A stretch of 64,000 nt of DNA. Origin: Chloracidobacterium sp. N (GTDB lineage: Bacteria > Acidobacteriota > Blastocatellia > Chloracidobacteriales > Chloracidobacteriaceae). The translations under genes were made by a program, and so were the position numbers. The notes below the pieces were generated by a model that saw nothing but the letters and a program-made list of their open reading frames with translations, was not told the DNA's origin and searched no databases. Position 1 is the first letter of the stretch. Each line of letters starts with the position of its first letter. Location of the stretch: the NCBI RefSeq assembly GCF_018304765.1, contig NZ_CP072643.1, positions 186,001 through 250,000 on the forward strand, given 5' to 3'. Shown here one piece after another: positions 26,393 through 36,503 of the stretch.

Positions 26393-27943
26393 TCAAGGTT
26401 GTGAGTGGTCCTGCTGCCGTTTGCCAAACCCCAGCCATGACAAAGCCGGTGCAGCCGTGCGCACCGGCGGCTTCCCCCCAGCCGGCTGCCAGCGCGCCTG
26501 CTCCCAACGCCGAATCCCAAAGCCAAACCAACGGTAGGCATTCAACACGGCAGCCTGCCGGAACCAGTGAAAACCAATGGCTTCCGTCAGTATCGTCAGG
26601 ACCAGCCGCGCCCGTCCCAAGGATAAAGGGCGTCCCGGAAATGTCCTTTCGTGGAGGCTGACCAGAAGCCCGGTCAACACGAGATCGTACAGCCACTTCG
26701 CCCCAAAGAGTGCCACGGCGTACCAGCGCCACTGCTCACGCCCAAAAAGAAAGGCCCCAACCAGGATGAAGAGTGACGTTATCCCCCAGATTGGCAGAAG
26801 CGCGTCCACCACCTTGACGGGGAGCATGAAGCAGCCAATAGCACGGTAGGACGGCGCACCAATCATCCGGCGGTAGTCCCACAGGGTATTCAGAAATCCG
26901 GCGAACCAGCGGGTGCGTTGCTTGACAAACGCCCACGGGGTACGTGGAGCATCCGTGTAGGCCACCGCCGCCGGGGCCACGCGGACGGCATACACACGCC
27001 CCAAACGCTGATAGACCTCATGCAGCCGGTAAATGATTTCATAGTCCTCAACGAGCGTCGCCTCTGAAAAACCACCCACCTCACGCAACGCAGCCGTCCG
27101 AAAAGCGCCAAATGCACCTGAGACCTGGAGACACACGCCACAGTGCGCCAGACCAATGCGCCACATGAAGTTGCGAAAAAACTCAAGATACTGGTGACGT
27201 ACCATCCAGGGCCCACCGGCCGCACCACGGACGTAGATAAAACCACCCGCCGCCACGGTCACGCCGTCCTCAAAGGTCGCCGCCAATTCCAGGAGCGCCC
27301 GCGGAGCCAGCAGGGTATCCGCATCCAATGTGACCAGCCGTTCCGCCTCCGCCACCCGCAGCCCCGCATTGAGCGCCGCCCCCTTCCCGACTTTGGGCAG
27401 TGCCAGCAATGTGAGCCGCGCCGGAGCGGTGTCCACCCGGGGAACCTCGCCGCACCATCTTTCCTGCCCGTCCACGGCGGTCAGTCCAAAAGTCCTGATG
27501 AGCATTTCATTCATGCCATCCGTTGAGCCGTCGCTCGCCACGATGACTTCCGGGACCACCCCCACCTGACCAAACACGCTCGTCAGGGTTTCCAGAATAC
27601 AATCGGCTTCGTTGTGCGCGGCGATGAGTACACTGACCGGGTGGGCGGCTTCCGGGCACGGTGGACGGTAGCCACGCTGCCAGGCGGCAATCCCCAGCGC
27701 CGTGGCCACAAAGAGAAAGAGCGTCAGGCTGATTTCATAGGCCAGATAGCCCAGGGTCAACCATACAATCACCTCTGGCTGACCGGTCACCAAACCCCAG
27801 ATGCTGCATCCGATGACCAGGACGACCAGCCCCAGAACATACCCATAGGGCCTGAAAAGCAAGTTTGTTCCGGCCTCACTCAATCCAGGAATGCCATGAG
27901 CGCCACGGCTGTCCAGCCACTGGGGGAATGACTGGCAAACCAT
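26393..27943 (-). CDS. Processive-type GT2 membrane glycosyltransferase
   Basis: The ATG at 27943 (MVCQSFPQWL) is preferred over the open frame from 28024 and gives about 516 residues. Two N-terminal membrane segments precede the GT2 domain: VSVLIAAHNEADCI, IVASDGSTDGMNEM, VTLDADTLLAPRAL, EDYEIIYRLHEV and the QxxRW motif in VKQRTRWFAGFL. Further membrane helices and a Pro/Ala-rich tail follow. The layout matches cellulose/hyaluronan-synthase-like enzymes and N-acetylglucosaminyltransferases of the NodC/PgaC type. The product is unknown. A 170-base gap without visible signals separates it from 26223. Confidence 0.85.
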   Translation of the reverse strand: MVCQSFPQWLDSRGAHGIPGLSEAGTNLLFRPYGYVLGLVVLVIGCSIWGLVTGQPEVIVWLTLGYLAYEISLTLFLFVATALGIAAWQRGYRPPCPEAAHPVSVLIAAHNEADCILETLTSVFGQVGVVPEVIVASDGSTDGMNEMLIRTFGLTAVDGQERWCGEVPRVDTAPARLTLLALPKVGKGAALNAGLRVAEAERLVTLDADTLLAPRALLELAATFEDGVTVAAGGFIYVRGAAGGPWMVRHQYLEFFRNFMWRIGLAHCGVCLQVSGAFGAFRTAALREVGGFSEATLVEDYEIIYRLHEVYQRLGRVYAVRVAPAAVAYTDAPRTPWAFVKQRTRWFAGFLNTLWDYRRMIGAPSYRAIGCFMLPVKVVDALLPIWGITSLFILVGAFLFGREQWRWYAVALFGAKWLYDLVLTGLLVSLHERTFPGRPLSLGRARLVLTILTEAIGFHWFRQAAVLNAYRWFGFGIRRWEQARWQPAGGKPPVRTAAPALSWLGFGKRQQDHSQP

Positions 27944-28036
27944 TATCAGAAAGCCTTCAGAATGGCGAGAGCCAACCCGGTTGTGGATTGGAGTACAGAG
28001 GTGCAGGCGCCCGGAAACAGCCATGGCCCCGCCCGG

Positions 28037-30508
28037 TCATAGCTGTGAACCTGTCACTGCCGACCCAGGAACTGAAGCCCCGCGCCGGAGTTGATACAGG
28101 CGCGACGCCGGATCGTGGGGATGCTCCTTCCCTGTCATGCCAAAGCTCAGGACATCCATCGGGCAGCTCGTAACACATGCGGCACACCGTACGCACTCGA
28201 CATCATCCATCGGACGCCCCTGGCTCGCATAGCCCATCACGTCAATCCCCATGTGACAAACCCTGGTGCAGATGTTGCAACTGATACACTTGGGTTTGTC
28301 GGCAAAAATCCGATAGCGCGTAAAGCGGGCGTAGATGTGCATGAGCGCCGCCAGCGGACAGCCATACCGGCACCAGATGCGACCGGAATAAAAAAAGTAA
28401 ACCCCAAGGGAGATCGTGCCGGCAAACCCCACGTCAATCACCAGCTCATACCAGTGCCTGAGGTGCTCAACGGCTACAGGCAGGGACAGTCCACCAAAGG
28501 TGGCCGTCCGAAACCAGGACCCGGCCGGCGTCCAGTGGGTCAACCCCCAACCCAACGTAAGCACGAAAATAACCAGCAGTACCCCCTGCCCCAGATGTTC
28601 CCAACGCTTGGCCCGCTCGCCATGGGGAGCCAGCGTGCGATAGTCATCACCGAGGGTTTCAGCCAGCGCACCGCACGAGCAAATCCAGCCACAATAGGCC
28701 CCCTTGCCAAAAAAGTACACCAGCCCGGGAATGAGCACGAACGTCTGGATGACCGAGACCACAAGCCAGAAGGCACTCGGCTCCCCGGTCAACACATTGT
28801 GAATGAACAGGGGATACGCCAGGATAAATCCATACCACCGCCAGTAATCCCCATGCGGAAAGGCCTGGCGCCTCGATCCAGGCCGGAATCCAGCCGTGAC
28901 GGGCAATGACCGGTAACAGCTCCGGGATAAGAAACAGGGGCACCGCTTGGATGAGCGCCAGGCTGAGGGTCTGACGGACGATGTAGCCATCCCACTTGCT
29001 TGCGCCGCATGCGACGCAGGCCAAAGATGAAAATTGTGACCGTGTACAGCAGGCTGTACCAGAATCCAGGATGCCTGCCCCACAGAAAGTTGGCATCAGA
29101 CTGCCCGCTCATCCACCACAGCGCACCGAGTGACGCCCCTAACGTCACGATCAGCACCGCCGTCGGACCCACATAGGCCCGGAAGGTGTCCAGCTTGCCA
29201 CGATTCAAACGGAGATAGACCACATACACCACGCCGATCATGCCGGCGACGATGATCGCCGGGACGAGCCATTCGGAATAGCGCCGGACCGGTTCACCTT
29301 CCTGAAGCACCCGCGATGCCACGACATGTTTGCCAAAGTAAATGGAGGTGAAGATGAACACCGCCAGACCGTAGAGCGCAAAGCGGGTGAGCGTCCAGGT
29401 CTTCTCAATCGCAATGCCGATTCGTTCAAAAAACGCATAGGGCAACTCACGGCCGATCATGGCGAAGACCAGGGCATTCGGGAGGCGCCGGCGCTGCCCA
29501 CCGACATCGAGTTCGACCTCCGTTTCGGAGATATGCACCACGGTGGTGTCAAACAACAGGGTGATCCGCCGGGCGTCCGCAAGCTGCCGGATCCGTTCGT
29601 GGTTGCCAGCCTTGATACGGGAAAAAGCCGAACGCCGATAAGCGAGGGTCACCCGATTGCCGGCCTCAGCCAAAGCCACGGCGGTTTCCACCGCCGTATC
29701 ACCCCCCCCCTACCACGAGGATGTCCAGATCGTGAAAATCCTGTGGACTGAAGAGCCGGTCCAGAACCTTCGGGAGGTCCTCCCCCGGAACGCCCAGCCG
29801 CCGGGTATTGCCCGCCTTCCCTGTCGCCAGCACGACCCGCCGCGCAACCACGGCTGGCTGCCCGGCCACCGTAACAGCCCAGTGGCCATCCGTGCGGCGC
29901 TGAATGTCTGTCACCTCCGCCCCTTCCCGAATGGCGAGCTGCTCACGGTCAAGCAACGCCTGCCAGGCAGCCAGCAGTTCCTCACGGTTTGATTCACGAA
30001 TGGGAAGCTCGCTCGGATTCGCAATCTGCATCGGCTCGGCAAAGATCAGTTTCCCCTTGGGAAAGTTGACAATCGTATTGGCCGCCCGGACCGACTCCAG
30101 AACAACATAGTTCAGTCCAAGCCGCTTGGCCTGGAGCGCTGCCGATAAACCGGCAGCGCCGGCACCCACGATCACAACATCCAACACATCTGGTGAAGCG
30201 ACCGGTGGCAGGGACTGCAACTCCCGGTGAATGGTCTCCATCACCTCGAAGCCCTGCCTGGCGGCAAACTTCAGCAGAGGCAGACCCGACAGATCACCAA
30301 TGATGAAGACCCCCGCCAGGTTGGTTCGGTAGTCCGGCCCAATCACGGGGTAGCGCACGACATCTCCGGTCGGGACACCCTGCTGCAGCCACTCCAGGTA
30401 ACGCTTGACAAAACCAGGCACGTTGTTTGCCCTCCACGCGGCGGGCCAGCCCCTCGGCCGCCCGCCATCGAGTCCGCGCGGCACACCACCCTGGCGGCAG
30501 GACCGCAT
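28037..30508 (-). pseudogene. FAD/NAD(P) reductase-polyferredoxin fusion, multiply frameshifted
   Basis: Three frames must be joined to read one protein of about 820 residues. The N-terminal part (30508-29699) has GVFIIGDLSGLPLLKF and the FAD-binding VVIVGAGAAGLSAALQA. The next frame (29691-about 28990) continues AVETAVALAEAGNRVTLAYRR and membrane helices. A short third frame (about 29000-28870) reads YIVRQTLSLALIQAVPLFLI. The last (about 28870-28037) is a NapH-like membrane domain with CGWICSCGA, CRYGCPLAALM and two 4Fe-4S motifs (CISCNICTRVC, CVRCAACVTSCP). The first break is at nine Gs (29702-29710), where eight would restore VVGGGDTA. At least two more breaks argue for a true pseudogene rather than one read error. 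Confidence 0.75.
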
Positions 30509-30750
30509 CTGATGGGCATAACTTTTCCGGAGTGACGTTTATTCCCTTCCCGCGTGCCCGCTCCCGCCCGCACATACCGCCCCACACATACCGCGACGCA
30601 TGTCACAGGAGCATCCGCCACGCCTGAAAGCCCGGCCGGGCATCAGCCGGCAAAAAAACCAGGGGAATAAAGCCACCCGCCCGTGGGTTTTGACTGATGA
30701 GCCGGTGCTCAGGCAGCCCTGGCATCTTCGCAGAAAGCAGACCTCACCCG

Positions 30751-31617
30751 ATGCGTGAACCGGTGAACGCCCACCCGCTGGTCTTCTGGCTCTCCCCGCT
30801 CCTGCTCCTGGCCGGCCAGTCCTGCCAGTCGGCGGCCGGACCAGGGCCGCATCTCCAGTCCGACCGTTCCCATCCGGCGGCCGCCAGCCGTGAGCCACAG
30901 GCTTCCCCGGCGGACGCACCGGCCGATGAACGGCATCGCGCCTTTGGGCGACTGCTCAGGACGTATGTCGTGGAGGGAAAGGTCAGGTACGAGTCCTGGT
31001 TGCGCAGCCCGGGTGACCGCGCGGCACTCAGGGACTATGTCCAATGGCTGGCCGGAACGTCCCCCAAAAGCCTCGACGAACCCTCGCGCAAGGCATTCTG
31101 GATCAATGCCTACAATGCCCTCACCCTCAACAGCGGGCTGGAACGGTATCCGTTGACAAGTGTCAACTTCAATGAACTCAAAGACCCCGGAGCCAGGGGA
31201 TTCTGGGAAACCCCAGCCGTGGCAGGCGGACAGTCCCTGACGCTCAACCAGATCGAAGCCACGATCCTGCGTCCGACATTCAACGACCCGCGCATCCACT
31301 TCGCCATCAACTGTGCCTCCAACGGCTGCCCGGTTCTCGCTGCCGACGCCTATTGCCGCGACACGCTCGACCAACAGCTCGACGCCCGAACGGTGGCGTT
31401 TCTCAACGATCCCGCCCGTGGCGCGCACTTTGACGAAAAGACCGGCACGCTGACAGTCTCGATGATCTTCCAGTGGTATGCCGCCGACTTTGGCGATGTC
31501 ACCGCATTCATCACCCGATACCGTCCTGAACTCACCGGGAAAGTCAAGGCCATGGCTTTCCTCCCCTACGACTGGCGGCTCAATGACTTTTCCACCGCCC
31601 CCAACCCGGCCCCTTGA
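30751..31617 (+). CDS. DUF547 protein, exported
   Basis: The ATG at 30751 (MREPVNAHPLVFW) begins a hydrophobic export signal and gives 288 residues. The DUF547 pattern is clear: RKAFWINAYNALTLNSGLER, a Phe/Trp-rich loop (GARGFWETPAV), LTLNQIEATILRP, DPRIHFAINCASNGCPVL and FLPYDWRLN. The conserved cysteines and the similarity of the core to papain-like/transglutaminase-like folds are noted for the family, but the activity is unknown. It starts a plus-strand run that continues through 35056. Confidence 0.85.
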   Translation: MREPVNAHPLVFWLSPLLLLAGQSCQSAAGPGPHLQSDRSHPAAASREPQASPADAPADERHRAFGRLLRTYVVEGKVRYESWLRSPGDRAALRDYVQWLAGTSPKSLDEPSRKAFWINAYNALTLNSGLERYPLTSVNFNELKDPGARGFWETPAVAGGQSLTLNQIEATILRPTFNDPRIHFAINCASNGCPVLAADAYCRDTLDQQLDARTVAFLNDPARGAHFDEKTGTLTVSMIFQWYAADFGDVTAFITRYRPELTGKVKAMAFLPYDWRLNDFSTAPNPAP

Positions 31618-31645
31618 AACACAGGGACCAGCAAGGAGTCGCGCC

Positions 31646-32093
31646 ATGCGATGTTTTTCCATGTGGCGACGGTGTGCCTGCCCGGTCGTCGTCATCACGG
31701 GCTTCGTCGGCATCACCAGCGGCAACGTGCCCCCCCAGCGGCAACGTGACCCCAGGGGTGTCCGTCAGGGCATCCGCAAACGCCTTCACCAGCGGGGGGA
31801 GCGGAGGAGTCGTCTCCACCCCCGGCTCTGAGGCCCGGGACGACTTCACCATCAGCCGCTCCGTTCGGGGTGAGTTACGCGCCATCCGCAATTCATCCAT
31901 CACGCTGCGGGATGCCAAAGGACGCGAAACCACCCTTGTGTTCAACCGTGAGACCCGGTTCCGGGCCGAAGACAAGTCAGCCTTCGGCGGCCGGTCCAGG
32001 CTCACGGCCACCGGGGGAATTCAATTCGCCGTGGCTGGGCAAAACACCCCGACCGGAACCTTTGTTACGGTCGGCATCAGCCGCCTTTTCTGA
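31646..32093 (+). pseudogene. Small secreted protein, frameshifted at a C7 tract
   Basis: ATG at 31646 follows AAGGAG and opens a signal peptide (CACPVVVITGFVGITSGNV). After seven Cs at 31730-31736 the frame runs into unrelated sequence. With six Cs it continues as PPSGNVTPGVSVRASANAF and then a domain with ELRAIRNSSITLRDAKGRET, LVFNRETRF and GTFVTVGISRLF, ending at 32093. It would be a 148-residue exported protein with a small beta-rich C-terminal domain (DUF5666-like in pattern). Sequence error, phase variation or decay are all possible. Confidence 0.65.
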
Positions 32094-33134
32094 CGGATGC
32101 TTTTTGACGGACCCCCTTGAAACAACGCGACCTCAGCCCCAGTGCCTGTGAACCCTGCCCACCGGGAGAGCGCCGGAAATGGTCCCGGAAGGGGTTACTC
32201 CCGGTAACGCTGGGCCTTTCCGCCCTCGCCTATGCCTACACCGGCTTCCACCTGACCAACCTGCCGGGTGCCGCCGGGGTGCATGCGTTTTTACTTCTGT
32301 TTGCCTGGCTTTTTCTGCTGTATGTGATGGCCGTTCGCACCCTGGCGACACAGCATTTCTGTATCCAACCGGGCTGTGTAGCCGCGTTGGTCGTCCTCGT
32401 TGGCACGGGCTTCCGGCTGCTGGTGCTTCCGGCCGGCATCCCCGACGGGATCACACCAGCCAAACTCCACGCCGACCTCACCGGAAAGGAAGTGGTCTTC
32501 AACCGTTTCCTGCTCTATGACCATGACCTGTGGCGCTTCCTGTGGGACGGACACCAGCAAGCCTTGGGACTCAACCCATACCAGTACCCACCGGCCTGTT
32601 TTCTCGAACCCGACGACGCGCTGGAGTGGGGGCTCACCAGCGTGCCGGCAGCGGAGCGCGCCCGCCTGCTTCCCAATGACCACTGGCGTGATATTCACGC
32701 CCACATCAATCATCCTGACCTTCCAACGGCTTATCCCCCCGGACTCCAGCTCCTGTTCCGCCTGAGTTACACCCTGTTTCCAGGCAGCGTCGTGGGATGG
32801 AAGCTGTGCCTGCTGCTCCTGGACCTGGGCGTGATGGCCCTGCTCTGGCTGACGCTCACGCACTTTGACCAGCCCCCCTGGAAACTGGCGCTTTACGCCT
32901 GGAGTTCGCTCGTCATCAAGGAAGGTGTCGGCACCGGGCACGCCGACGCCCTGGTCGCCTTCATGCTTCTGGGGCTGACTTTGGCACTGGCCCGCGCCCG
33001 GCCGGTGGCCATTGGCATCTGGCTGGCCGCTGCCACGTTGACCGGGATGCGCGGCAAGCCCCGCCGTTCAGGGCGGGGAAGGATAGCGCAGACGGCGAAG
33101 CCGTCCAAACGCAGTTCATAGTACAATCAAGACC

Positions 33135-34424
33135 ATGCTGCGACTTCAAGCCTTCAAGTACGAACTGATACCCAATGGCCGGCAGGAGCGATTGATGCGT
33201 CGCTTCGCCGGCTCATGTCGGTATGTCTATAACAAGGCGCTGGTGCTACAGAAAGAACGGCACGAGAAGGGCGAGAAGAAGTTGGGTTACGCCGGGTTGT
33301 GCAGGTTGCTTACCGAGTGGAGGCACAGCGAGGAAACGGCCTGGCTGGCCGATGCCCCAATTCATCCGCTGCAACAGGCGCTCAAAGACTTGGAGCGGGC
33401 TTACACCAACTTCTTCGCCAAGCGGGCCAACTTCCCGCAATTCAGGAAGAAAGGCCGGTCAGATAGCTTTCGTTACCCCGACCCAAAAGGGATCAAGCTT
33501 GACCAGGCCAACAGCCGTATTTTTCTGCCCAAGCTTGGATGGTTGCGCTACCGCAACAGCCGGGAAGTGCTGGGCACAGTGAAAAACGTCACCGTCAGCC
33601 AGTCTTGCGGCAAGTGGTTTGTGTCAATTCAGACCGAACGTGAAGTTGAGACGCCTCGACCAAAGAGAGGCACGGTTGGGATTGATCTGGGTATTGCCCA
33701 CTTTGCTACGCTTTCGGACGGCACGTTCTTTGCTCCGCTCAACAGCTTCAAGCGGCATGAGGTAGCCTTGCGCAAGGCACAACAATCGCTCTCCCGTAAA
33801 GTCAAAGGCAGTAACAACCGAAAGAAGGCGCTAGCCCGCGTCCAGAAGATTCACGTTCGTATTGCCAATGTCCGGCGCGATTTCCTGCACAAGGTCTCGA
33901 CGGCGATAAGCAAAAACCACGCGGTCGTAGCCATCGAAGACCTGAAGGTGGGCAATATGTCCCGGTCGGCGGCAGGTACGGCCGATGCTCCGGGGAAGAA
34001 TGTCCATACCAAGTCAGGGCTGAATAAGTCCATCCTCGACCAGGGTTGGTACGGGTTCCGTCGTATGCTGGAGTACAAGCTGTCTTGGAAGGGCGGACGC
34101 CTTGTTGCCGTGCCGCCGCAGAACACCAGTCGCACTTGCCCAGGCTGCGGCCACGTGTCGGCGGACAACCGCCAGACCCAAGCCCGGTTCGTATGCGTGG
34201 CGTGCGGCTGTAAGAATAACGCCGACGTTGTTGCTGCAATCAACATCCTTTCCCGCGGGATACAACGATTGCGGGACGAAGGGCAGGACACGGCCAACGC
34301 TTTGGTCGGGATGCAGGTGGACTGGCTGCCTGTGTCAGCCCGGATGGCCTGTGGATCGAACTGCATAGGCAGTCGGAAGCAGGAACCCGCCGAGACGACG
34401 GCGCGTGGAGCGATCCGTGCGTAG
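33135..34424 (+). CDS. tnpB: TnpB RNA-guided nuclease, copy 1
   Basis: The protein has 429 residues and appears intact. The RuvC-like catalytic residues are D184 (VGIDLGIAHFATLSDG), E268 (VVAIEDLKVGNMS) and D364 (NNADVVAAINIL). The zinc finger is C335/C338 (CPGCGHVSAD) and C354/C357 (CVACGC). TnpB proteins of IS605 elements are RNA-guided DNA nucleases that use an RNA from the 3' end of their own gene. The protein is about 80% identical by eye to the copy at 36333-37622 in the first 370 residues and identical over the last 60. Confidence 0.93.
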   Translation: MLRLQAFKYELIPNGRQERLMRRFAGSCRYVYNKALVLQKERHEKGEKKLGYAGLCRLLTEWRHSEETAWLADAPIHPLQQALKDLERAYTNFFAKRANFPQFRKKGRSDSFRYPDPKGIKLDQANSRIFLPKLGWLRYRNSREVLGTVKNVTVSQSCGKWFVSIQTEREVETPRPKRGTVGIDLGIAHFATLSDGTFFAPLNSFKRHEVALRKAQQSLSRKVKGSNNRKKALARVQKIHVRIANVRRDFLHKVSTAISKNHAVVAIEDLKVGNMSRSAAGTADAPGKNVHTKSGLNKSILDQGWYGFRRMLEYKLSWKGGRLVAVPPQNTSRTCPGCGHVSADNRQTQARFVCVACGCKNNADVVAAINILSRGIQRLRDEGQDTANALVGMQVDWLPVSARMACGSNCIGSRKQEPAETTARGAIRA

Positions 34425-34467
34425 TTGTGGTAGGAATCTCCGCCCTTTAGGGCGGGGAGGACGTCAA
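34254..34467 (+). ncRNA. Predicted omega/reRNA of TnpB copy 1
   Basis: In characterised TnpB systems the guide RNA scaffold lies at the 3' end of tnpB and the right end of the element, and the guide is the flanking DNA. Here 214 bases, from 34254 to the end of the element, are identical to 36290-36503 of copy 2, while the rest of tnpB differs. The predicted guide begins at 34468 (CAAACTCGCCCCCCTCCTGC). The expected recognition motif is the left flank TTGAC. The exact 5' end of the RNA cannot be read. Confidence 0.6.
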
Positions 34468-35184
34468 CAAACTCGCCCCCCTCCTGCTGCTTCCCTTTGC
34501 GGTACGTCACCTGCGCTGGGCCGGGAGTTGCGCTTTTGGACTGACCCTCGCCACCGGGCTGTGGCCATTCCGGCACGGAGAAGTCGCCTGGGCGGGACTG
34601 GCGGCCTATACCCAACACTGGACCTTCAACCCCGGCTTCTCCGAACTGTGCCATGGACTGCTCCACCTGAGTGGACTTCCACTCAACCATGCGGTCCTGG
34701 CCAGGACCATCAGCGGCGGTGTGTTTCTGACCCTGCTCTTCCTGTACCGCCGTCAGTTGCCGCTCACACCCCGGTCCGCCCCCGAAACGCTGCTCTGCGT
34801 GCTTGGTGGACTGTTCTTTTTCAGCCCGACCGTCATGCCCTGGTACTTCATCTGGATCATCCCCCTTGCCGCCCTGACCGGACAGTGGTCCTGGCTGCTG
34901 TACGGCGGACTCTCCGTACTCTCATACCTGATCTATGCGGACAGTGACGGTCGGGAGTCAGCCACCCGCCTGCTCCTCATTCACGGAAGCTTTTGCGTTG
35001 CCTGGTTCATAGAGCGCCACCGGGTACGCTCCCGGACCACCCCGAACATCACATAGCCATGCCATGAACCCTCCCCTGAGCCGACGGGCACTCTTCTGCA
35101 TCTGGCTCCCGTAAGGATGTCCGGGTTTTTGAGGAGTCCTTGCCGTATATCCCTGGTTTCCGGATGACCCGGTTGAGGGAAGGC

Positions 35185-36132
35185 TCAGGATGAGGACTGG
35201 ACCGGGGGGGCGGGCATCTTTTCAGACGGGAGGCATTTTCCCTGACATGGAATGATGACCCCCAGCAGGTGACAGCAGGTGAAGGTGTCTGATGGAGGAG
35301 CGGGGATGGAAACATGGCAGACCGAACCCGGCAGGCAATCCACATCGGTTGCGCAGTCACAGGTGGCGAGGCGCGGTGCCGCAAAAAAACCGTCGGTTTC
35401 ATAATGGGTGGCAAAATCAGGCGCCGCAGGGTCGCCCGGGAAAGGGCTGAACGGAAACAGGTCTATCTCTTCCCGGAGTCTATCATAACGGGACAGCCAG
35501 TCATTGATGACGGGAACCGTCGTCGGAAGAATCCAGACCCGGTTGCGGTGGCGCAGATGGAGAGCCGGATGAAACCACTCCCGGTGCAATACCAGGGCCA
35601 GGTTTTTTTCTTCCGGGGTCAGGGACTGCAGCCATTCCGCACCAACTTCCCGGAAGAGGGGGAGTGCCGCCGCATTGTTGGGCGGCGCGTCCTGCAGGCG
35701 ATAGAGTTCGGCTGTCTTGGCAAAAAGGCTGTGAACCGTTGCCGTCTGGTGGGGGAACCGGGTGCAGGCCCTTTCTTCCAGCATGGAGAGCAGGGTCAGA
35801 CTGGTCTCCGGGTCCATCATGCGGAGAATGAAAAAACGCAGTGGAGGTGGGATGGAAAGCAGGTGGTCCAGCCAGCGTTCACGTGGGAGGCGGTTAAAGT
35901 CGCGGGCCATTTCGCAAGCCAGGGAAAGGGTCACCGAGTGGTTCGGAACGGAATGCAGCCGGCACCACCATTCCTCGATGTGAACCCTGATTTTCCACGG
36001 GATGACCCATTCCCAGAAGACCAGCACCACCAGCAGGGAAGCCCCGGCCACGGCAAGCCAGACTATCAGCCGCCGGAAACGGGAGGGCAGAAAGCGCAGG
36101 ATGGGGTGCTGTGATGTTCTGGAAATCGGCAT
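35185..36132 (-). CDS. Membrane-anchored/secreted Cys-tailed protein, family copy C
   Basis: The protein has 315 residues. The N-terminal hydrophobic segment LIVWLAVAGASLLVVLVFW anchors or exports it. Family blocks are PPPLRFFILRMMDP, RFPHQTATVHSLFAKTAELY and LTPEEKNLALVLHREWFHP. The motif HYETDGFFAAP is followed by a cysteine-rich tail, CDCATDVDCLPGSVC, then CCHLLGVIIPCQGKC and a Pro/Ser end. The eight cysteines in about 45 residues suggest a disulfide-bonded exported domain. A decayed close copy lies near 46230-46564. The function is unknown. Confidence 0.75.
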   Translation of the reverse strand: MPISRTSQHPILRFLPSRFRRLIVWLAVAGASLLVVLVFWEWVIPWKIRVHIEEWWCRLHSVPNHSVTLSLACEMARDFNRLPRERWLDHLLSIPPPLRFFILRMMDPETSLTLLSMLEERACTRFPHQTATVHSLFAKTAELYRLQDAPPNNAAALPLFREVGAEWLQSLTPEEKNLALVLHREWFHPALHLRHRNRVWILPTTVPVINDWLSRYDRLREEIDLFPFSPFPGDPAAPDFATHYETDGFFAAPRLATCDCATDVDCLPGSVCHVSIPAPPSDTFTCCHLLGVIIPCQGKCLPSEKMPAPPVQSSS

Positions 36133-36289
36133 CGGTAACTGGGGTTACAGGACTGGTTGATGAGACTGAAACCGGTGAGACTGAAAGTTGCTTGCGGGAG
36201 ATAACAGCTGGTGGAAAACCGGAGCGGAAACCAAGGGAGAGTGCCCGGCATGAAAACCGGAGCATGCCACACGATCAACTGCAGAGCCC

Positions 36290-36503
36290 TTGACGTCCTC
36301 CCCGCCCTAAAGGGCGGAGATTCCTACCACAACTACGCACGGATCGCTCCACGCGCCGTCGTCTCGGCGGGTTCCTGCTTCCGACTGCCTATGCAGTTCG
36401 ATCCACAGGCCATCCGGGCTGACACAGGCAGCCAGTCCACCTGCATCCCGACCAAAGCGTTGGCCGTGTCCTGCCCTTCGTCCCGCAATCGTTGTATCCC
36501 GCG
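36290..36503 (-). ncRNA. Predicted omega/reRNA of TnpB copy 2
   Basis: This is the 214-base segment identical to 34254-34467 of copy 1, covering the last codons of tnpB and the right-end hairpin. By analogy with studied TnpB systems it is the guide-RNA scaffold. The predicted guide starts at 36289 on the minus strand (GGGCTCTGCAGTTGATCGTG), which is the 3' end of the interrupted gene copy D. Confidence 0.6.

Larger units (their letters stand above)
33043..34467 (+). mobile_element. IS200/IS605-family TnpB-only element, copy 1 (1425 bp)
   Basis: The left end starts directly after TTGAC (33038-33042) with CGGGATGCGCGG and an imperfect hairpin CCCCGCC-GTTCA-GGGCGGGG. The right end is a hairpin CCGCCC-TTTA-GGGCGG followed by GGGAGGACGTCAA, ending at 34467. 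There is no target duplication, as expected for the family. It carries tnpB in the same orientation and no trace of tnpA, so it could move only with help in trans. Excision restores the host frame exactly. Confidence 0.9.
32117..35056 (+). pseudogene. GT-C-type (DUF2029/GT87-like) membrane glycosyltransferase interrupted by an IS element
   Basis: Two coding halves, 32117-33042 and 34468-35056, become one 504-codon frame when the element at 33043-34467 is removed: ACG TTG AC|C AAA CTC reads TLTKL. The joined protein has about ten membrane segments, an early luminal FRYxxDG-like region (WRFLWDGHQQALGLNPYQYPP), HINHPDLPTAYPPGLQLLF, and the block LLLLPFAVRHLRW after the junction. The intact paralogue at 43232-44503 has YVWDGKVFVWTGNPY, HINHPELPTIYPPLAQVLF and LIKLFPLVLLPAL at the same places. 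It would mannosylate or glycosylate a lipid-linked acceptor using a polyprenyl-phosphate sugar, by family inference. Confidence 0.85.
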
